Shown piece by piece: positions 1 to 11,098 of a DNA stretch of 64,000 nucleotides. The position numbers were made by a program, and so were the translations under genes. The stretch spans positions 14,220,466 through 14,284,465 of the forward strand of contig NC_092322.1 of NCBI RefSeq assembly GCF_036785885.1, read 5' to 3'. The notes under the pieces were generated by a model. It ran no database searches and was not told where the DNA came from. It saw only the letters and a program-made list of their open reading frames with translations. Origin of the DNA: Coffea arabica. Taxonomy: Eukaryota > Streptophyta > Magnoliopsida > Gentianales > Rubiaceae. The stretch's first letter is position 1, and every line of letters starts with the position of its first letter.

Positions 1-119
1 TCCATTATATTTAGATTAATCTTCTGTACCCCATTGATATAATATTTTTTTAATACAAGTATACCTAAGTATATAAACATCCAATTTCTGATGAGTGCCA
101 TTGGGACACTTGTTCATAC
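1..119. other. Intergenic DNA, no gene seen
   Basis: AT-rich sequence with no convincing coding potential. The last eight bases (GTTCATAC, 112-119) would be the left target-site duplication of the hAT-like terminus that starts at 120, but I did not find a matching right-hand copy. Confidence 0.5.
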
Positions 120-1260
120 CAATGTTTTTAAACTCAAACCAGCCAGCGAACCGGAGAGGGGGCGGTTCACGGTCCGACCGACCGGTTCAACGGGTCAACA
201 GTTTTTTTTTTTTTTTTTTTTTAAACTTCACAAGTCTTCACTCTATAGTGTAGAACACTGGAACTTGATGGCTAATGTACAATCTAACATGGTTATTAAT
301 AACTTAAGTCCCTAAAATACATTCACCAATATAACTTAAAAGTTAAATCTAAATTTAAGTTGAGATAATAATAAATTTTTTAAAAGTCATACATGAAACC
401 TGAAATGATAAATATAACTAAAATATCATAATTCACTCCAAGTTTTCATAAATTTATTACAAGCATTAATAGATATAGTCCAAATGTTCATTAATTATCA
501 CAAACAAAAATACAAAAATAAATAAAATAAATGTTAACATTCTTTCACAATTCTAAAACAATCCATAAAAAAGTTCAACTCATATTCAACGCAAACAATT
601 TGAATAACAAACTTCCATCATTGGCATGATAAGGCAACCGTATCCCCTTCACAATTTCATCAATTTAACCTGAAAAAATTAAAAAGTTTATTACAAAAAA
701 TATAAATCTAATTGGTGAAGCTAAAAAAAAAAGCCAATTGGTGAAGCTAAAAAAAAAAAAATCTGGAGTCTCGTCTAAAGATAATAGCGTGATGATCTTG
801 TCGTGGATATTAGGATGTGGAACGATTATGAAGAAACAATTTTTAAAAAAAATCAAGAGGGGAATTGGAGTCTGGAGAAGCCTAGGAATGGAGGAGAAGA
901 AGCCTAGGAATGGAGGAAGTGAAGCCGAGGAAACTAAAATGATGTGCCGTCTACACTTTGCTAGGTCTTTTAGGGGTTTTTTTTATTTAATCTGATTTTA
1001 GTTTTTTGGTTAAGTTAAGTAAAATTCTACATAACAAAAGCTTGTCATTCGGTTGTGGTTTAGTGGTAAGCATACCTTATTATGGTTATTGAGACCAGAG
1101 TTCGAATCCTAGCAGCCCCATTCTTGTCATTGTTTTGAATTTGAGGTTATTGTTTCAAAATTTGAGAACTGCCGGTTTACGGTTCACACGATTTCCAGCA
1201 GTTCAGACGGTTTCCAGCGGTTTTCCACCAGCTTTCGGGTTGGATACCGCAACGGATCTT
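120..1260. mobile_element. hAT-like element remnant (partial)
   Basis: Starts with CAATGTTTTTAAAC followed by a GC-richer stretch full of AACCGG/CCGACCGG words. This is the same terminal architecture as the complete element at 58269-59313. The GC-rich ACCGG-type words return at about 1170-1250 after a tRNA-like segment, again as in the complete element. No clean right terminus or 8-bp duplication was found, so the right boundary is approximate and the copy is probably decayed or rearranged. The interior is AT-rich with poly-T and poly-A runs and no transposase. Confidence 0.45.
1048..1121 (+). other. tRNA-like segment (A box and B box), probable SINE-type or Pol III relic
   Basis: Contains TGGTTTAGTGGTAAG, which fits a tRNA A box, and about 40 bases further on GAGTTCGAATCC, which fits a B box. 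Acceptor-stem pairing and a clear anticodon loop are not convincing, so this is not called a tRNA gene. It lies just upstream of the GC-rich right part of the hAT-like remnant. Confidence 0.45.
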
Positions 1261-1334
1261 CTGTCCCACATCCTGTGCCACTCTCTGTCCCACTTTTTAT
1301 TATATTGCTATTTCTCCTTCATAAACATCATGTT

Positions 1335-1551
1335 TTAATTCTTTTCTGTTTCCTTAAGATCCAATAACTATTAATTGAGTAATACACAAAATTTAACAAA
1401 CTCAAAAAATCAAAATGCATAAAAAATGAAATTTTTTATGAATTTTCTGCTGTATTTTTTAATTTTCTATTATATATTGCTTTTTTGAAGCTGTTATATT
1501 TATTTTTTACTCAATTAATAGTTATTGGATCTTAAGAAAACAAAAAAGAAT
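1335..1551. mobile_element. Small inverted-repeat MITE
   Basis: The arms are inverted copies: CTTAAGATCCAATAACTATT at about 1355 pairs with AATAGTTATTGGATCTTAAG at about 1517. The match continues outward in T-rich/A-rich flanks and inward to TTGAGTAA. The total is about 215 bp with an AT-rich loop and no coding sequence. The superfamily was not assigned because the TSD is not clear. Confidence 0.6.
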
Positions 1552-2272
1552 AGTTATTTTATCCTCATAGTTTTATAGTTTCGATCAATTTCATTCCTAA
1601 AGTTTCATTCAAACACATTTCATCCTCATTTTCATAAATTTAACCAATTGAGGACAATTGAATGCTTGCTAACCAATTTGGACATAATATCATGATATGA
1701 TCAGCATGTATTGTTATTAATAATAATTATTAATTCAATCATTGATTAAATTACTCAAACGTGTATATGATGCAAAAAAATAAAACTTTGCAAATAAATA
1801 AAAATTCAAATAATTCATCTTTTACATTAATTTTTTTTTCCAATTGGTTGTAATGGGATTGTTTGAAATATTTCTCCAATTGGCTATCATAGGGTTTCTT
1901 TTCCACGACTTTGTTTCTTTTCGATCTTCTTGTTTGATTTGTAATTAAGAAGAGAGTAATGGTGGCTAAAATTTTCTTAGTTTTCCTTTTTTTTTTTGGT
2001 ACTAAAAAGGAGAAAGTGAATTAAAAAAAGATTTTCAAGGTTTTTATTAATCCAGTGTTTTTTTATACACGAGCATGGTCAAGTGATGATGTTCCATTCA
2101 AATTACTTGACAATTCATCAATTGTCCTCAATTAGTCAAATTTACGAAACTATGAGGATGAAATGTTTTTGGATGAAACTTTAGGAATAAAATTAATCAA
2201 AATTACAAAACTATGAGGATAAAATGTATTTTAAGTGAAACTTTAGGGATGAAATTGTCCAATGCCCCAAAC
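1545..2272. mobile_element. Inverted-repeat element with arms of about 130-180 bp
   Basis: The left arm (about 1556-1690) contains ATCCTCATAGTTTTATAG, CTAAAGTTTCAT and AATTGAGGACAATTGA. The right arm (about 2085-2265) contains their reverse complements. The right arm carries an extra internal copy of the CTATGAGGAT-type motif, suggesting a partial duplication inside the arm. No transposase is present. It is probably a non-autonomous DNA transposon; no TSD was established. Confidence 0.55.
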
Positions 2273-5118
2273 ATTGGGGATTAAAAGTGCATTTTTTCCA
2301 AGTATAAACATGAGTTAAACTTTGTTTAGATCTTATTGCACGTTCTAAAGACAATTGACAATTTAAATCAATCAACGTAAACCTTCAATTAACCCTACCT
2401 TGTTCCTCAAATTTTGTCCTTTCACACCCACTACATGATTATTCGCAAGGCTATACGACCTGATTTAGTTATGATATCAACACACACACACACACATATA
2501 TTAGAGAGGGAAGACTCTAAATCTTATAAATTGAAGAGATAGAGAGAGGGGGGGGGGGGGGGTTCAGAGTTAAATTAGAGATTGATGGTTATTCAAGTTG
2601 TGTCCTTAACATCTGAGTTAGCTCTCGGGACAATTTCGCTTTCTCATATTTAATATGTCAAGTGTATTTTTTATCTGTGTTATTCTAGTAGTCTTTTGAA
2701 AAAGAAAGCACCTGGCTCAGAAATGCCTTCTTTGTCAAAGTAAATAGTCCACAAATACAAATCCTTTACTGGCTGCATGTACTTGCATGCCAACATACTT
2801 GCTTATATCTTCTTCTTCTTCTTCTTTTTTTCTTCTTTTACAGTGGTCAGATAACAATATATGCATCTCTTTACTTGCAAGAATTTCTTAGCAATTGATG
2901 ATGTGACTCACCATTATATAACTTCTACAATCTGCAAAGAAACAAATGCAAATATATATAGTGTATATGATGTATATATGTAATGTGTATAGCACAATCA
3001 TCATTGACTATTGCATTTCTCACTGCAAGTTGCAATTGACACTATGGCATCCATCATCATGCTTAGTACAATGAATTTAGACAAGTTCTAGTATTTTGTG
3101 CATGCCAAAGCCAAACTCCAAAATATGGAGAATCACTTACGCAATGCGTGCTGCCCCAATCAAGAAATACAGTAGTCTTAAGTGACATAATAATAATAAG
3201 GACATATGCACCAATTGTATGAGTACTTGAGATTTTTTTTTGTTTTTACTTTGGTTTTTTTTTTTTTTTAAATTATCTAAGTTTCTAATATATTCAACAC
3301 AAAGTCCGATAGTACAAATTATGTAGCATGCTGATAGAGACCAGATCTCCCCTAATAAAATATCTTTGTAAATAGAAAAGAGCATGGTCACATTAACATA
3401 TATATTTTGAATGTGGATTTTCTCAATGGTGGTTCTGCTGATACGCAAACCGTTTACCATTTAAATGAATAGAGTCACACTTGCTGTCGACTCTCAATTG
3501 CGATTCATGATCATGATTTGGCCGTTCATTCTAAATTTTTAAATGTATGATTTAGATTTTGCCATGTAAATTTACACTTAGATCCATATTATCTCGCATC
3601 CCCTAAACCAAAATCCATGCCATGACTTTAGAAGTAGTGGGCAATTTTCACTTTTTTCTTTTAAATGTATTAGCACAAGATGCGAGCATGTATAATTTTC
3701 TTTTTAGGCAAAACGGTAGCCAATGGAATCAGGGCCAAATCGGTGTATTCTGTGAGTGAGGAACTACAAGAATAATGCACAAATGCTAAGGAATGCCTGT
3801 CCTAATGCGGATGAGAGTTCAAACTATGAAAACAAGTCTTTGTTATTTTTCATAGAAGTCGTTTTTGAATTCAAGTTTCTGTACCAGGCCAAATACTAGA
3901 GGTACTAATTTCGACCGCATCAGCTGTCTGACGGGAGTGGAACACAAAAATTAAACAAATGTAGGAGCAGGTCTTTGGGATAACTATGAGCAGTGAAAGT
4001 CCCACAATGACAGTTTAATGGAGCACTTAATCAGAAATTGTGTGCTTGACAAGGATTTATGAATTTTAAGTATGAAAATAAAAAACCCATAGACTAAAAA
4101 CTTGTCCACATTTTTCTTATGTGACAAAAGCTGCAACCAATACATGTTTGTCTTGACTTATCTTTTCCCTTTCTGTAGCTGGACAAGAAGAGTGTCAGTA
4201 TGCTAGAGTAATTTGGATAAAAGCTAGTGGAAAAAAAGAAAAAGATTTAGACTAATAAAACTAGGGAAAATTTTCATTTGCAAATAAAATTTCCTGGAAA
4301 CTATGTGATTCCAATTTGATGCGATGCATCTCACCCGCTCGCAATGCTTGCTTGTATCTCTATATGGTGAAAATAATTGAGGGACCATGATTGGGAATTG
4401 TTTGATCGTCTTTCTCTAACGAAGAGGCGAAATACAATCAACATGAAATGGGACCGTTATTCAAAAAGGACTTGCATTTATTGTGGAAATTTCATTTCAT
4501 ATATAATTAATATCTTCTCAAAGGGGTAGGGGCCAGGGGCATAAGTTCATTTCCATATCAAAAGGGGGCTTAAGTTCTATTTCTTTATTTTGGTAGGATA
4601 AAAACTAGGAAGCGTTGAAAACAAAGAAATTGCTGTAGATATCATTTTTATATATAGTCTCAATAGGTTTGAATCTCTTACAGGAAGGTTGACTAGATAT
4701 TTTTTCCAAAAGCACTAGCCCTATCCAGTTCATAATAAGAATGTTTTAATCTTTTTTTATTCCTTGTATTATTTTCCTTACACACATAGGGGGAGCGTAT
4801 AAAGTGAAAATTTCACGTGTGGTTTTAGAGTGGAGCTTTTTTGAATGACAATAAATATATATATATACATATATATATATATATTTATATCATGTGTGTT
4901 TGTGTGATCATATTTGTGATCATCTGTATGTTCAAATTTCAATATTTCAATTACACACGCACAAACATACATTATATATATATATATATATATATTGTGA
5001 TATATATATAGATGATCACAAAGTATTGAACAATCTAAAGATTTTGGATTTGCTACACAGAGATATCTTACAAAAACTGAAAAGTCTTTCAATTTTATCC
5101 TATCCTATTAATCAATTA
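2273..5118. other. Intergenic DNA with simple repeats
   Basis: No gene recognised. Visible simple sequence: a CA run near 2482-2496, a G run of about 16 near 2547-2562, a CTT run near 2811-2825, and AT-dinucleotide stretches at about 4854-4885 and 4974-4996. Open frames here are short and AT-driven, and I do not support any as coding. Confidence 0.6.
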
Positions 5119-6087
5119 GGGTTAATCACATTTTATCCCCTTAAAGAATACCTCATTTTTCAGTTTACCCCCTAACTTTTAATTTTGCTCACTTAACCCC
5201 CTTTGGAAAAAAATTGCCTTTGTATTATTTTGACTTTTCATTTATCTTGTTTTCCTTTCTTTTATTTCTTTTTCTCTTTCTTCTTTATTTAATTCTTCCT
5301 CTTTCCCACAAAAATTTTCACCTTAATGATTGAAATTAAAAAAGAGGAATTGCAGAGATCTATCTTCTCCTTAAATGATTAAAAAAAAAATTTCAAATCA
5401 CTTTCCTAAAATATAATTTTTTTAGCCTTTCAATTCTTTTAATTTTGGATTTTCTTCTTTCCTTTCTAGTTTCTCATTTTATTCCTAAGAAAATATCTTA
5501 AGATGAAATTATGACCTAATTAATAATCATCAATTGAAATTTGTGACACGTGGCATCATACAAAAAATCAAAATTAGTTTTTGATATCCAGAAATATGCA
5601 ATTACAAACTCAAAACAAAAATTTTCGTTGAAATGGAATTTCTATTGGGAAGGATGAAAGAGAGAAGAAAGAGAAAAAGAAATAAAAGAAAGGAAAACAA
5701 TTTCATCTTATGATATTTTCTTGAGAATAAAATGAGAAACTAGAAAGGAAAGAGGAAAATCCAAAATTAAAAGAATTGAAAGGTTAAAAAATTGTATTTT
5801 AGGAAAGTGATTTGAATATTTTTTTAATCATTTAAGGAAAAGATAGATCTTTGCAATTCATCTTTTTTAATTTCAATCATTAAGGTGAAAATTTTTGTGG
5901 AAAAGAGAAAGAATTAAATAAAAAAGAAAGAGAAAAAGAAATAAAAGAAAGGAAAACAAGGTAAATGAAAAGTCAAAATAACGCAAGGGCAATTTTGTCC
6001 TAAAGAGGGTTAAGTGAGCAAAATTAAAAGTTAGGGGGTAAACTGAGAAATGGGATATTCTTTAAGGGGATAAAATGTGATTAACCC
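5119..6087. mobile_element. MULE-type foldback element, 969 bp, 9-bp TSD
   Basis: The two halves are near-complete reverse complements with arms of about 400 bp and a short middle. The left end reads GGGTTAATCACATTTTATCC and the right end is its reverse complement, ending GATTAACCC. The flanks carry a perfect 9-bp duplication AATCAATTA (5110-5118 and 6088-6096). Long terminal inverted repeats with a 9-bp duplication are typical of Mutator-like elements. It is non-autonomous: no transposase frame is visible. Confidence 0.8.
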
Positions 6088-7919
6088 AATCAATTATAAT
6101 GAAATTCTTTTAAGATATGAAGATTCTCCGATTTGAAAATTGCAACACCATAACATTTTGATAATTTGCTATTGTCATATTACTATAATACAACAAATAG
6201 CCAGCGTTATCAATGATTGGACAGATGGAACCCTTCAACTTTAGGAACATTTGTATTTCAACTTTTATGTGTGCAATAATAGCACTATGCATGTGAATCA
6301 CGTAGCTTGTAAATGGTCTAAAACCAAAAAGGGTACATAACCCTAGGATGCCTAAACTCATTCAGGAAATCGTTCTTAGACATTATAGTCCTTTAGCTTT
6401 ATTTAGACAAATCAATTCGATCCCTGTCAATAGTTTAGCTTTTCCCTAAAAATTTGACCTTATCTCGGAGTGTAGAAAATTATGCTTCAATTTGTCAAAA
6501 TTTTATTTAACAATCAGTCATTTATTAGTAACTGTATTTTTTATTTAACAAAATGTAAGGTTGTGGCTTTCAGTTTGTTCATTTTTATTTCAACTTGATG
6601 TTATAAGTTTCTGGAAGAGAGTGAATTTCCCAATATTTGGTTCAGAATTGTACAAAAATCTTCAGGTTACATGAAATTCTAACAAGACTAAAATACAAGA
6701 TGTATCACGAATCCGGCCTTCCTTAAAAATATATATATATATCTAATTTCCATGCATCAAAATTGTGGGGGCAAAAAAAAATTTTCATTAAGCTTTTATA
6801 TCATAGCTAGGTGTAAAAGAAGAGCATCCTCATGCTACATTATTGTTTATCTTTTTCCTTCTTTTAGCTATAACCTTAAATTAATTAACCCACGAAATTT
6901 GCACTCACAACAGCACCATAATCAATTAAAAAACTTCCAACATTTAACAAAAATTACTTTCTTAAGATACTGAAGCAATTTTTTGTTTGAGCATTGCTAG
7001 CACTTTTCTTATGATTTCTGCGAAGGGCATCACATAATCATCCTGTTTTGCCTCAAGGAAATGACGTGACTGAAAACAATGGTCATCACCACAATAATAC
7101 AAGGCAGCTGCCAAAGACCAAGAAAGTGATGGGGTCTAATTATTGTACTGTAGGTTTGACGTACATCTTCTCATGACTGAATTACAACCTAGTTCTTTAT
7201 GGAAGATCTTCCTTTTTTTTATTTTGTCCTTTTTCTTGGGGCCAGAGAATAATTTATAGAAGTTGAGTGATGCTATTTACCTCCTAATTAAGAAGATAAC
7301 ATAATTAAATTACTCAATGTTTTCAAAAACCACAATTATTAACCCCTCTTTGTTCATAAGATGTCATGTTTAATAATGTAAGTTGATTATAGGAGGACGA
7401 ATTAGCAAGGCATCTGCAGCACAAGTTGATATTTGCTTCTTTTCATTTTGTTTTCCACAATAGATACAAGTGAAATAACTTTGCTTCACAAAATTATGTT
7501 GGTATGGCTTTCTTGTTTATTCCAAATGTATCATTGGTAGAAAGTTAACAACTTCTAAAATACACCTTTCTTGTATCTATGTGTGGCTCACTAACAAATT
7601 AACCTTGGTTTTAATACTTTAATTAGTTCTCGAGCCTTAGAAGCTGATTGAAAAGGCTTGCTTTCAAGTCTTGTAGTTGTGAGTTGTACAACATACTTTA
7701 GTCTCACCCTTTACAAGTTATTATATCAACAACTTCATCCCCACTTCCCCAGAATCTTGCCCTATTGAGGCTCAATTACTTGCAGCAAGCTTTATGCTAG
7801 ACACGCCTTTCACCCTAACACAACTTCAGAGAATTGTGCTTGTTAACATATTTAGGTACAAATGGCATCCTGAGATACAGTTGTTAGAACCAGAAGACCA
7901 AAGATGCAATTATTCCTAC

Positions 7920-7955
<36 letters not shown>

Positions 7956-9550
7956 ACGCAATTAAAAAATAATTTGCCAGCCCTTTTGCGTGTTAATGCA
8001 CTTTGTCACCAATGAAAAATAAAAGAAATAAATTAAGGAGATTTTTTTTTTTAGTTTTGCCATGGATTAGACATTTGAACCACTTGAACATGTCTTTGTT
8101 TTTCTAATTTGTGGGATCTTCTTTTCCTATATGATTGCATCATCAAATTTTATTCTAATCAGTGTATAAAAGCTATGGCTAAAACGGAAACGAGCAAGAA
8201 TCCAAGTCTAGTTTCAGTTGTTGCAGGGGAATTCGTCAGCTGCCAATCATATGCTTGGCATATTCCTTACGATTCCTTTTATACTCAAATTAAGCCTATT
8301 TGATTGCTTATTACTTGCTACAGATTTGTCTAGTTAGGCAAGAATCTATTGAGAGAATGTCTATAAAACCCAAAGACAAATTTAAGTAACAAATGTGAAG
8401 TTCTGATTCGATGCAAATATTCAGATTATGTGGTTACATTTTATATAATCATTGAGTCTCGAGTCTTATGGTCTAATTAAGATGCTCTTAGGTGATATCC
8501 CACAGATGAATTAATTGTCAGTTGTCACCCATGTTACCCTTAGATAACATTTAAATTGTGGCAAAACATTGTCAGATAGTAAAGTTTGTACATTTTATTG
8601 TCACATTTTATAATGATTGATACTACTTTGCCGCCTTTTGTACAAAAAATTCTTGGAGTGGCTTGCCAAATATTTGGCATAGTTTGAGATGTCTATGCCT
8701 ATGAGCTTCATTGCAAAAAAAAAAAAAAAAAAACTCTATCCCACAATTACTACTTTTTAACATCGAATATTGACCTATCCTTTCTGCTATTTATTAACAA
8801 AGTTAGAGAGAAATTACCTAAAAATAAAGGAATATAGTACAAGATGATGAAAATAAATACAATTGTAGTCTAAAAGTAATATAGTGCTTATAACATGTCG
8901 TGTATGCATGTATAGCTAAAGTGACAGCTTAATGTATCCTGCTTTATGTTCATTGATATGAAGATGATTGGAGTACGTGTTTTAAGAGTTTTTGGGGAAC
9001 ATGTATCTAAGAAAATCAACCATCCAATCTTTATGCAGATGCAATATATAGCGTTTTAATGTATTGTGGTTATGGTATATAATTTTTTGGTTATGATAGC
9101 TTGATTAGGTGGTAACAAATATATGTTACTGTGACTTGAGTTTTAGTTTTCCAATTTTCCCTTGTCATTCTTTTGCTAATGGTGGACTTAGGAGTTCTTT
9201 TGCTAAGCTTTATATTTAATTCCCCTAGCAAAAGTTAATGAGATAGGCAGAATTGAACAATGATTAAATCTCACTAATATTTTATCGCTTTTGAGTTTGG
9301 ATTTTTAAATGTCTATACTCTAGCAAATTGTCCAAAACTGATTTGTTGAAACTTGAAAACCTCCAAATTGAGTAGTAAATTCTTCTGCCTTTTCTCAATG
9401 TTTGATGGGAATGCAAACGTCACAGTTTGCAAGAGATTCTCTTTTCTTGGCTTTACAAGGTATTTTTTTTTTTTCAGTTTCCTGATGCTAATCAGGTCGA
9501 AACTTTTACCAGCACAGTTCAAACTGCTACTTCTTTGACAATCGATTCTG
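6088..9550. other. Intergenic DNA upstream of the GRAS gene
   Basis: No gene recognised. Contains a GA microsatellite at about 7922-7953, a short TA run at about 6730-6741 and a poly-A run near 8716-8732. The last kilobase should include the promoter of the GRAS gene, but I cannot single out specific elements. Confidence 0.55.
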
Positions 9551-9575
9551 TGTATATATATATATATATATATAT
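9551..9575. repeat. TA microsatellite just upstream of the GRAS start
   Basis: About 12 TA units ending 54 bases before the GRAS start codon. It could serve as a TATA-like region, or lie in the 5' leader; sequence alone does not decide this. Confidence 0.7.
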
Positions 9576-9639
9576 GGCTTCCAGTGGTTTGATCTCTCAA
9601 AAGGCTCCTAGCTTAGTAACTTGTAGTAATGGAGTTTGA
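9574..9639 (+). CDS. Overlapping upstream ORF of the GRAS gene (21 codons)
   Basis: An ATG embedded in the end of the TA repeat opens a 21-residue frame (MASSGLISQK..., ending NGV). Its stop TGA is at 9637-9639, past the GRAS ATG at 9629, so it overlaps the main frame by 11 bases in another phase. If the transcript starts upstream of 9574 this would reduce main-frame initiation. If transcription starts inside or after the TA run it is meaningless. There is no evidence that it is translated. Confidence 0.25.
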   Translation: MASSGLISQKAPSLVTCSNGV

Positions 9640-11098
9640 AAAGATGTATTTTGATGTTGAGCCAAGCTACATTATTGATCATCATTGTAGCTTGGAAACT
9701 GCATTAACTTTCCAAAACAACCATTTGATTCCACCTTATTCTTTCCAAGATTATGTTTCCAATGATATTGTTAGCACCGAAAACTTTCTTGAAATGGAAA
9801 CAGATATCAAGGATTTCGAGGCTAAAAATTGTGCTTTAGACCACGAAAACGTGGTACACAAAAGATTGTTGCCCTGTCAAGAAATCCAAGAAACTATGGA
9901 TATTTTGGCTGCTGAGCAATCCCATTTGAAGGATATTCAAGATGAACTCATGGAAGAGAGCAGCTTAACTGATCTGCTGCTGATGGGGGCAGAAGCTATT
10001 GAAGCAGGAAATGTTCGTTTTGCTTCATTAGTTGCACTCAGGCTCAAGGATATCCTATCTGATCAAGAAAATGGTGACAATCCATTGGATAGGTTAGCTT
10101 TATATTTCACTCAGGGCCTTCTTGACAAGAGCCTCACTGCTCCTGAGCTTCCGGAGGACCCTGTTTCGCCACAAACCAATGCTATCTCAGCCTTCCAAAT
10201 GCTGCAGGAGCTCTCACCATATGTGAAGTTCGCGCATTTCACAGCCAACCAGGCAATCCTGGAGGCAACCGAAGGTCATCAGGAGATTCATGTTATCGAT
10301 TTTGACGTCATGGAAGGAATTCAATGGCCTTCTTTGATGGTTGACCTTGCTGCTAGAGAAGACGCATCTCTTAGGATAACTGCTATTGCTGGTGACAAAA
10401 GAAGTTCATGCAATATTCAACAAACAGGTTTTAGATTACAAGATTTCGCAAATTCAATCAATCTTTCTTTCTCCTTTGACCAAGTTCTGGTAACGAAAGA
10501 AGAAGATTTCGAAGAGATCAAAGTAGGGCATACCCTGATAGCTAATTGTATGATTAATCAGCTTCATATGCCTTACAGAGAAAGCTCATTGGTCAAAACA
10601 TTTTTCAACGGTTTGAGGAAACTGTCCCCAAAGATATTGGTTTTAGTCCAAGAAGAGTTATTCAGCTTCTCTAAAGCTCCATCTACATCATTTGCGGAGT
10701 TCTTTTGTGAGGCCTTAGATCATTACACAGCACTCTCTGATTCACTCCGGAGTGGTTTTTGTGCAGGTTACAAATTAGCATTAAAGATCATAGAGAAGGA
10801 GTTCTTGAGAATGAGAATTTTGGATAGTGTGAAACATTTTCCTTGTGGGATCATGGGAAATGAAAGTAACATGTTGCCAGATTATCCTTCTATGAATGGA
10901 TTCAGGCCAATTCCTACGAGTTCCTGTAATGTTACTCAAGCAAAGCATTTAATCAGTTTGTTTAATGGGGGTTACTGGGTGCAAAATGAACAGTGCAAGT
11001 TAACATTATGTTGGAAATCAAGACCTTTGACCACCGCTTCCATTTGGGTGCCGACAGCATCAAGCAACACTAGTCTTGCTAGGTCAACTTCTTTTTAA
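9629..11098 (+). CDS. GRAS-family transcriptional regulator, NSP2-related
   Basis: A 489-residue intronless protein, within the usual GRAS range. The N-terminal ~105 residues are acidic and variable. The GRAS domain follows: first leucine-rich part at about 111-205 (LLLMGAEAIEAGN; SPYVKFAHFTANQAILEA), the VHIID-type motif HVIDFD at 221-226 followed by EGIQWPSLM, second leucine-rich part at about 260-300, PFYRE region at about 335-385, and a SAW region ending GGYWVQNEQCKLTLCWKSRP...IWVP (about 447-475). The phrases SPYVKF-HFTANQAILEA and MEGIQW are characteristic of the NSP2/SCL26 clade, but orthology to symbiotic NSP2 is not proven. GRAS proteins act in the nucleus as co-regulators; NSP2 works with NSP1 in symbiosis and strigolactone biosynthesis. 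ATG 9629 is the first in frame and gives a full-length protein. Confidence 0.9.
   Translation: MEFEKMYFDVEPSYIIDHHCSLETALTFQNNHLIPPYSFQDYVSNDIVSTENFLEMETDIKDFEAKNCALDHENVVHKRLLPCQEIQETMDILAAEQSHLKDIQDELMEESSLTDLLLMGAEAIEAGNVRFASLVALRLKDILSDQENGDNPLDRLALYFTQGLLDKSLTAPELPEDPVSPQTNAISAFQMLQELSPYVKFAHFTANQAILEATEGHQEIHVIDFDVMEGIQWPSLMVDLAAREDASLRITAIAGDKRSSCNIQQTGFRLQDFANSINLSFSFDQVLVTKEEDFEEIKVGHTLIANCMINQLHMPYRESSLVKTFFNGLRKLSPKILVLVQEELFSFSKAPSTSFAEFFCEALDHYTALSDSLRSGFCAGYKLALKIIEKEFLRMRILDSVKHFPCGIMGNESNMLPDYPSMNGFRPIPTSSCNVTQAKHLISLFNGGYWVQNEQCKLTLCWKSRPLTTASIWVPTASSNTSLARSTSF

Noticed and set aside
665-995. Poly-Phe/poly-Lys frames at 665-995 and similar T- or A-run frames elsewhere
   Set aside because: Products of homopolymer runs with no protein-like composition.
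1048-1121. Functional tRNA gene
   Set aside because: A and B boxes are recognisable, but acceptor-stem pairing and a clear anticodon loop are not, and it sits in a transposon remnant.
9353-9538. Short frames upstream of the GRAS gene as an extra exon
   Set aside because: GRAS genes of this clade are usually intronless, and these frames carry no GRAS-like sequence.
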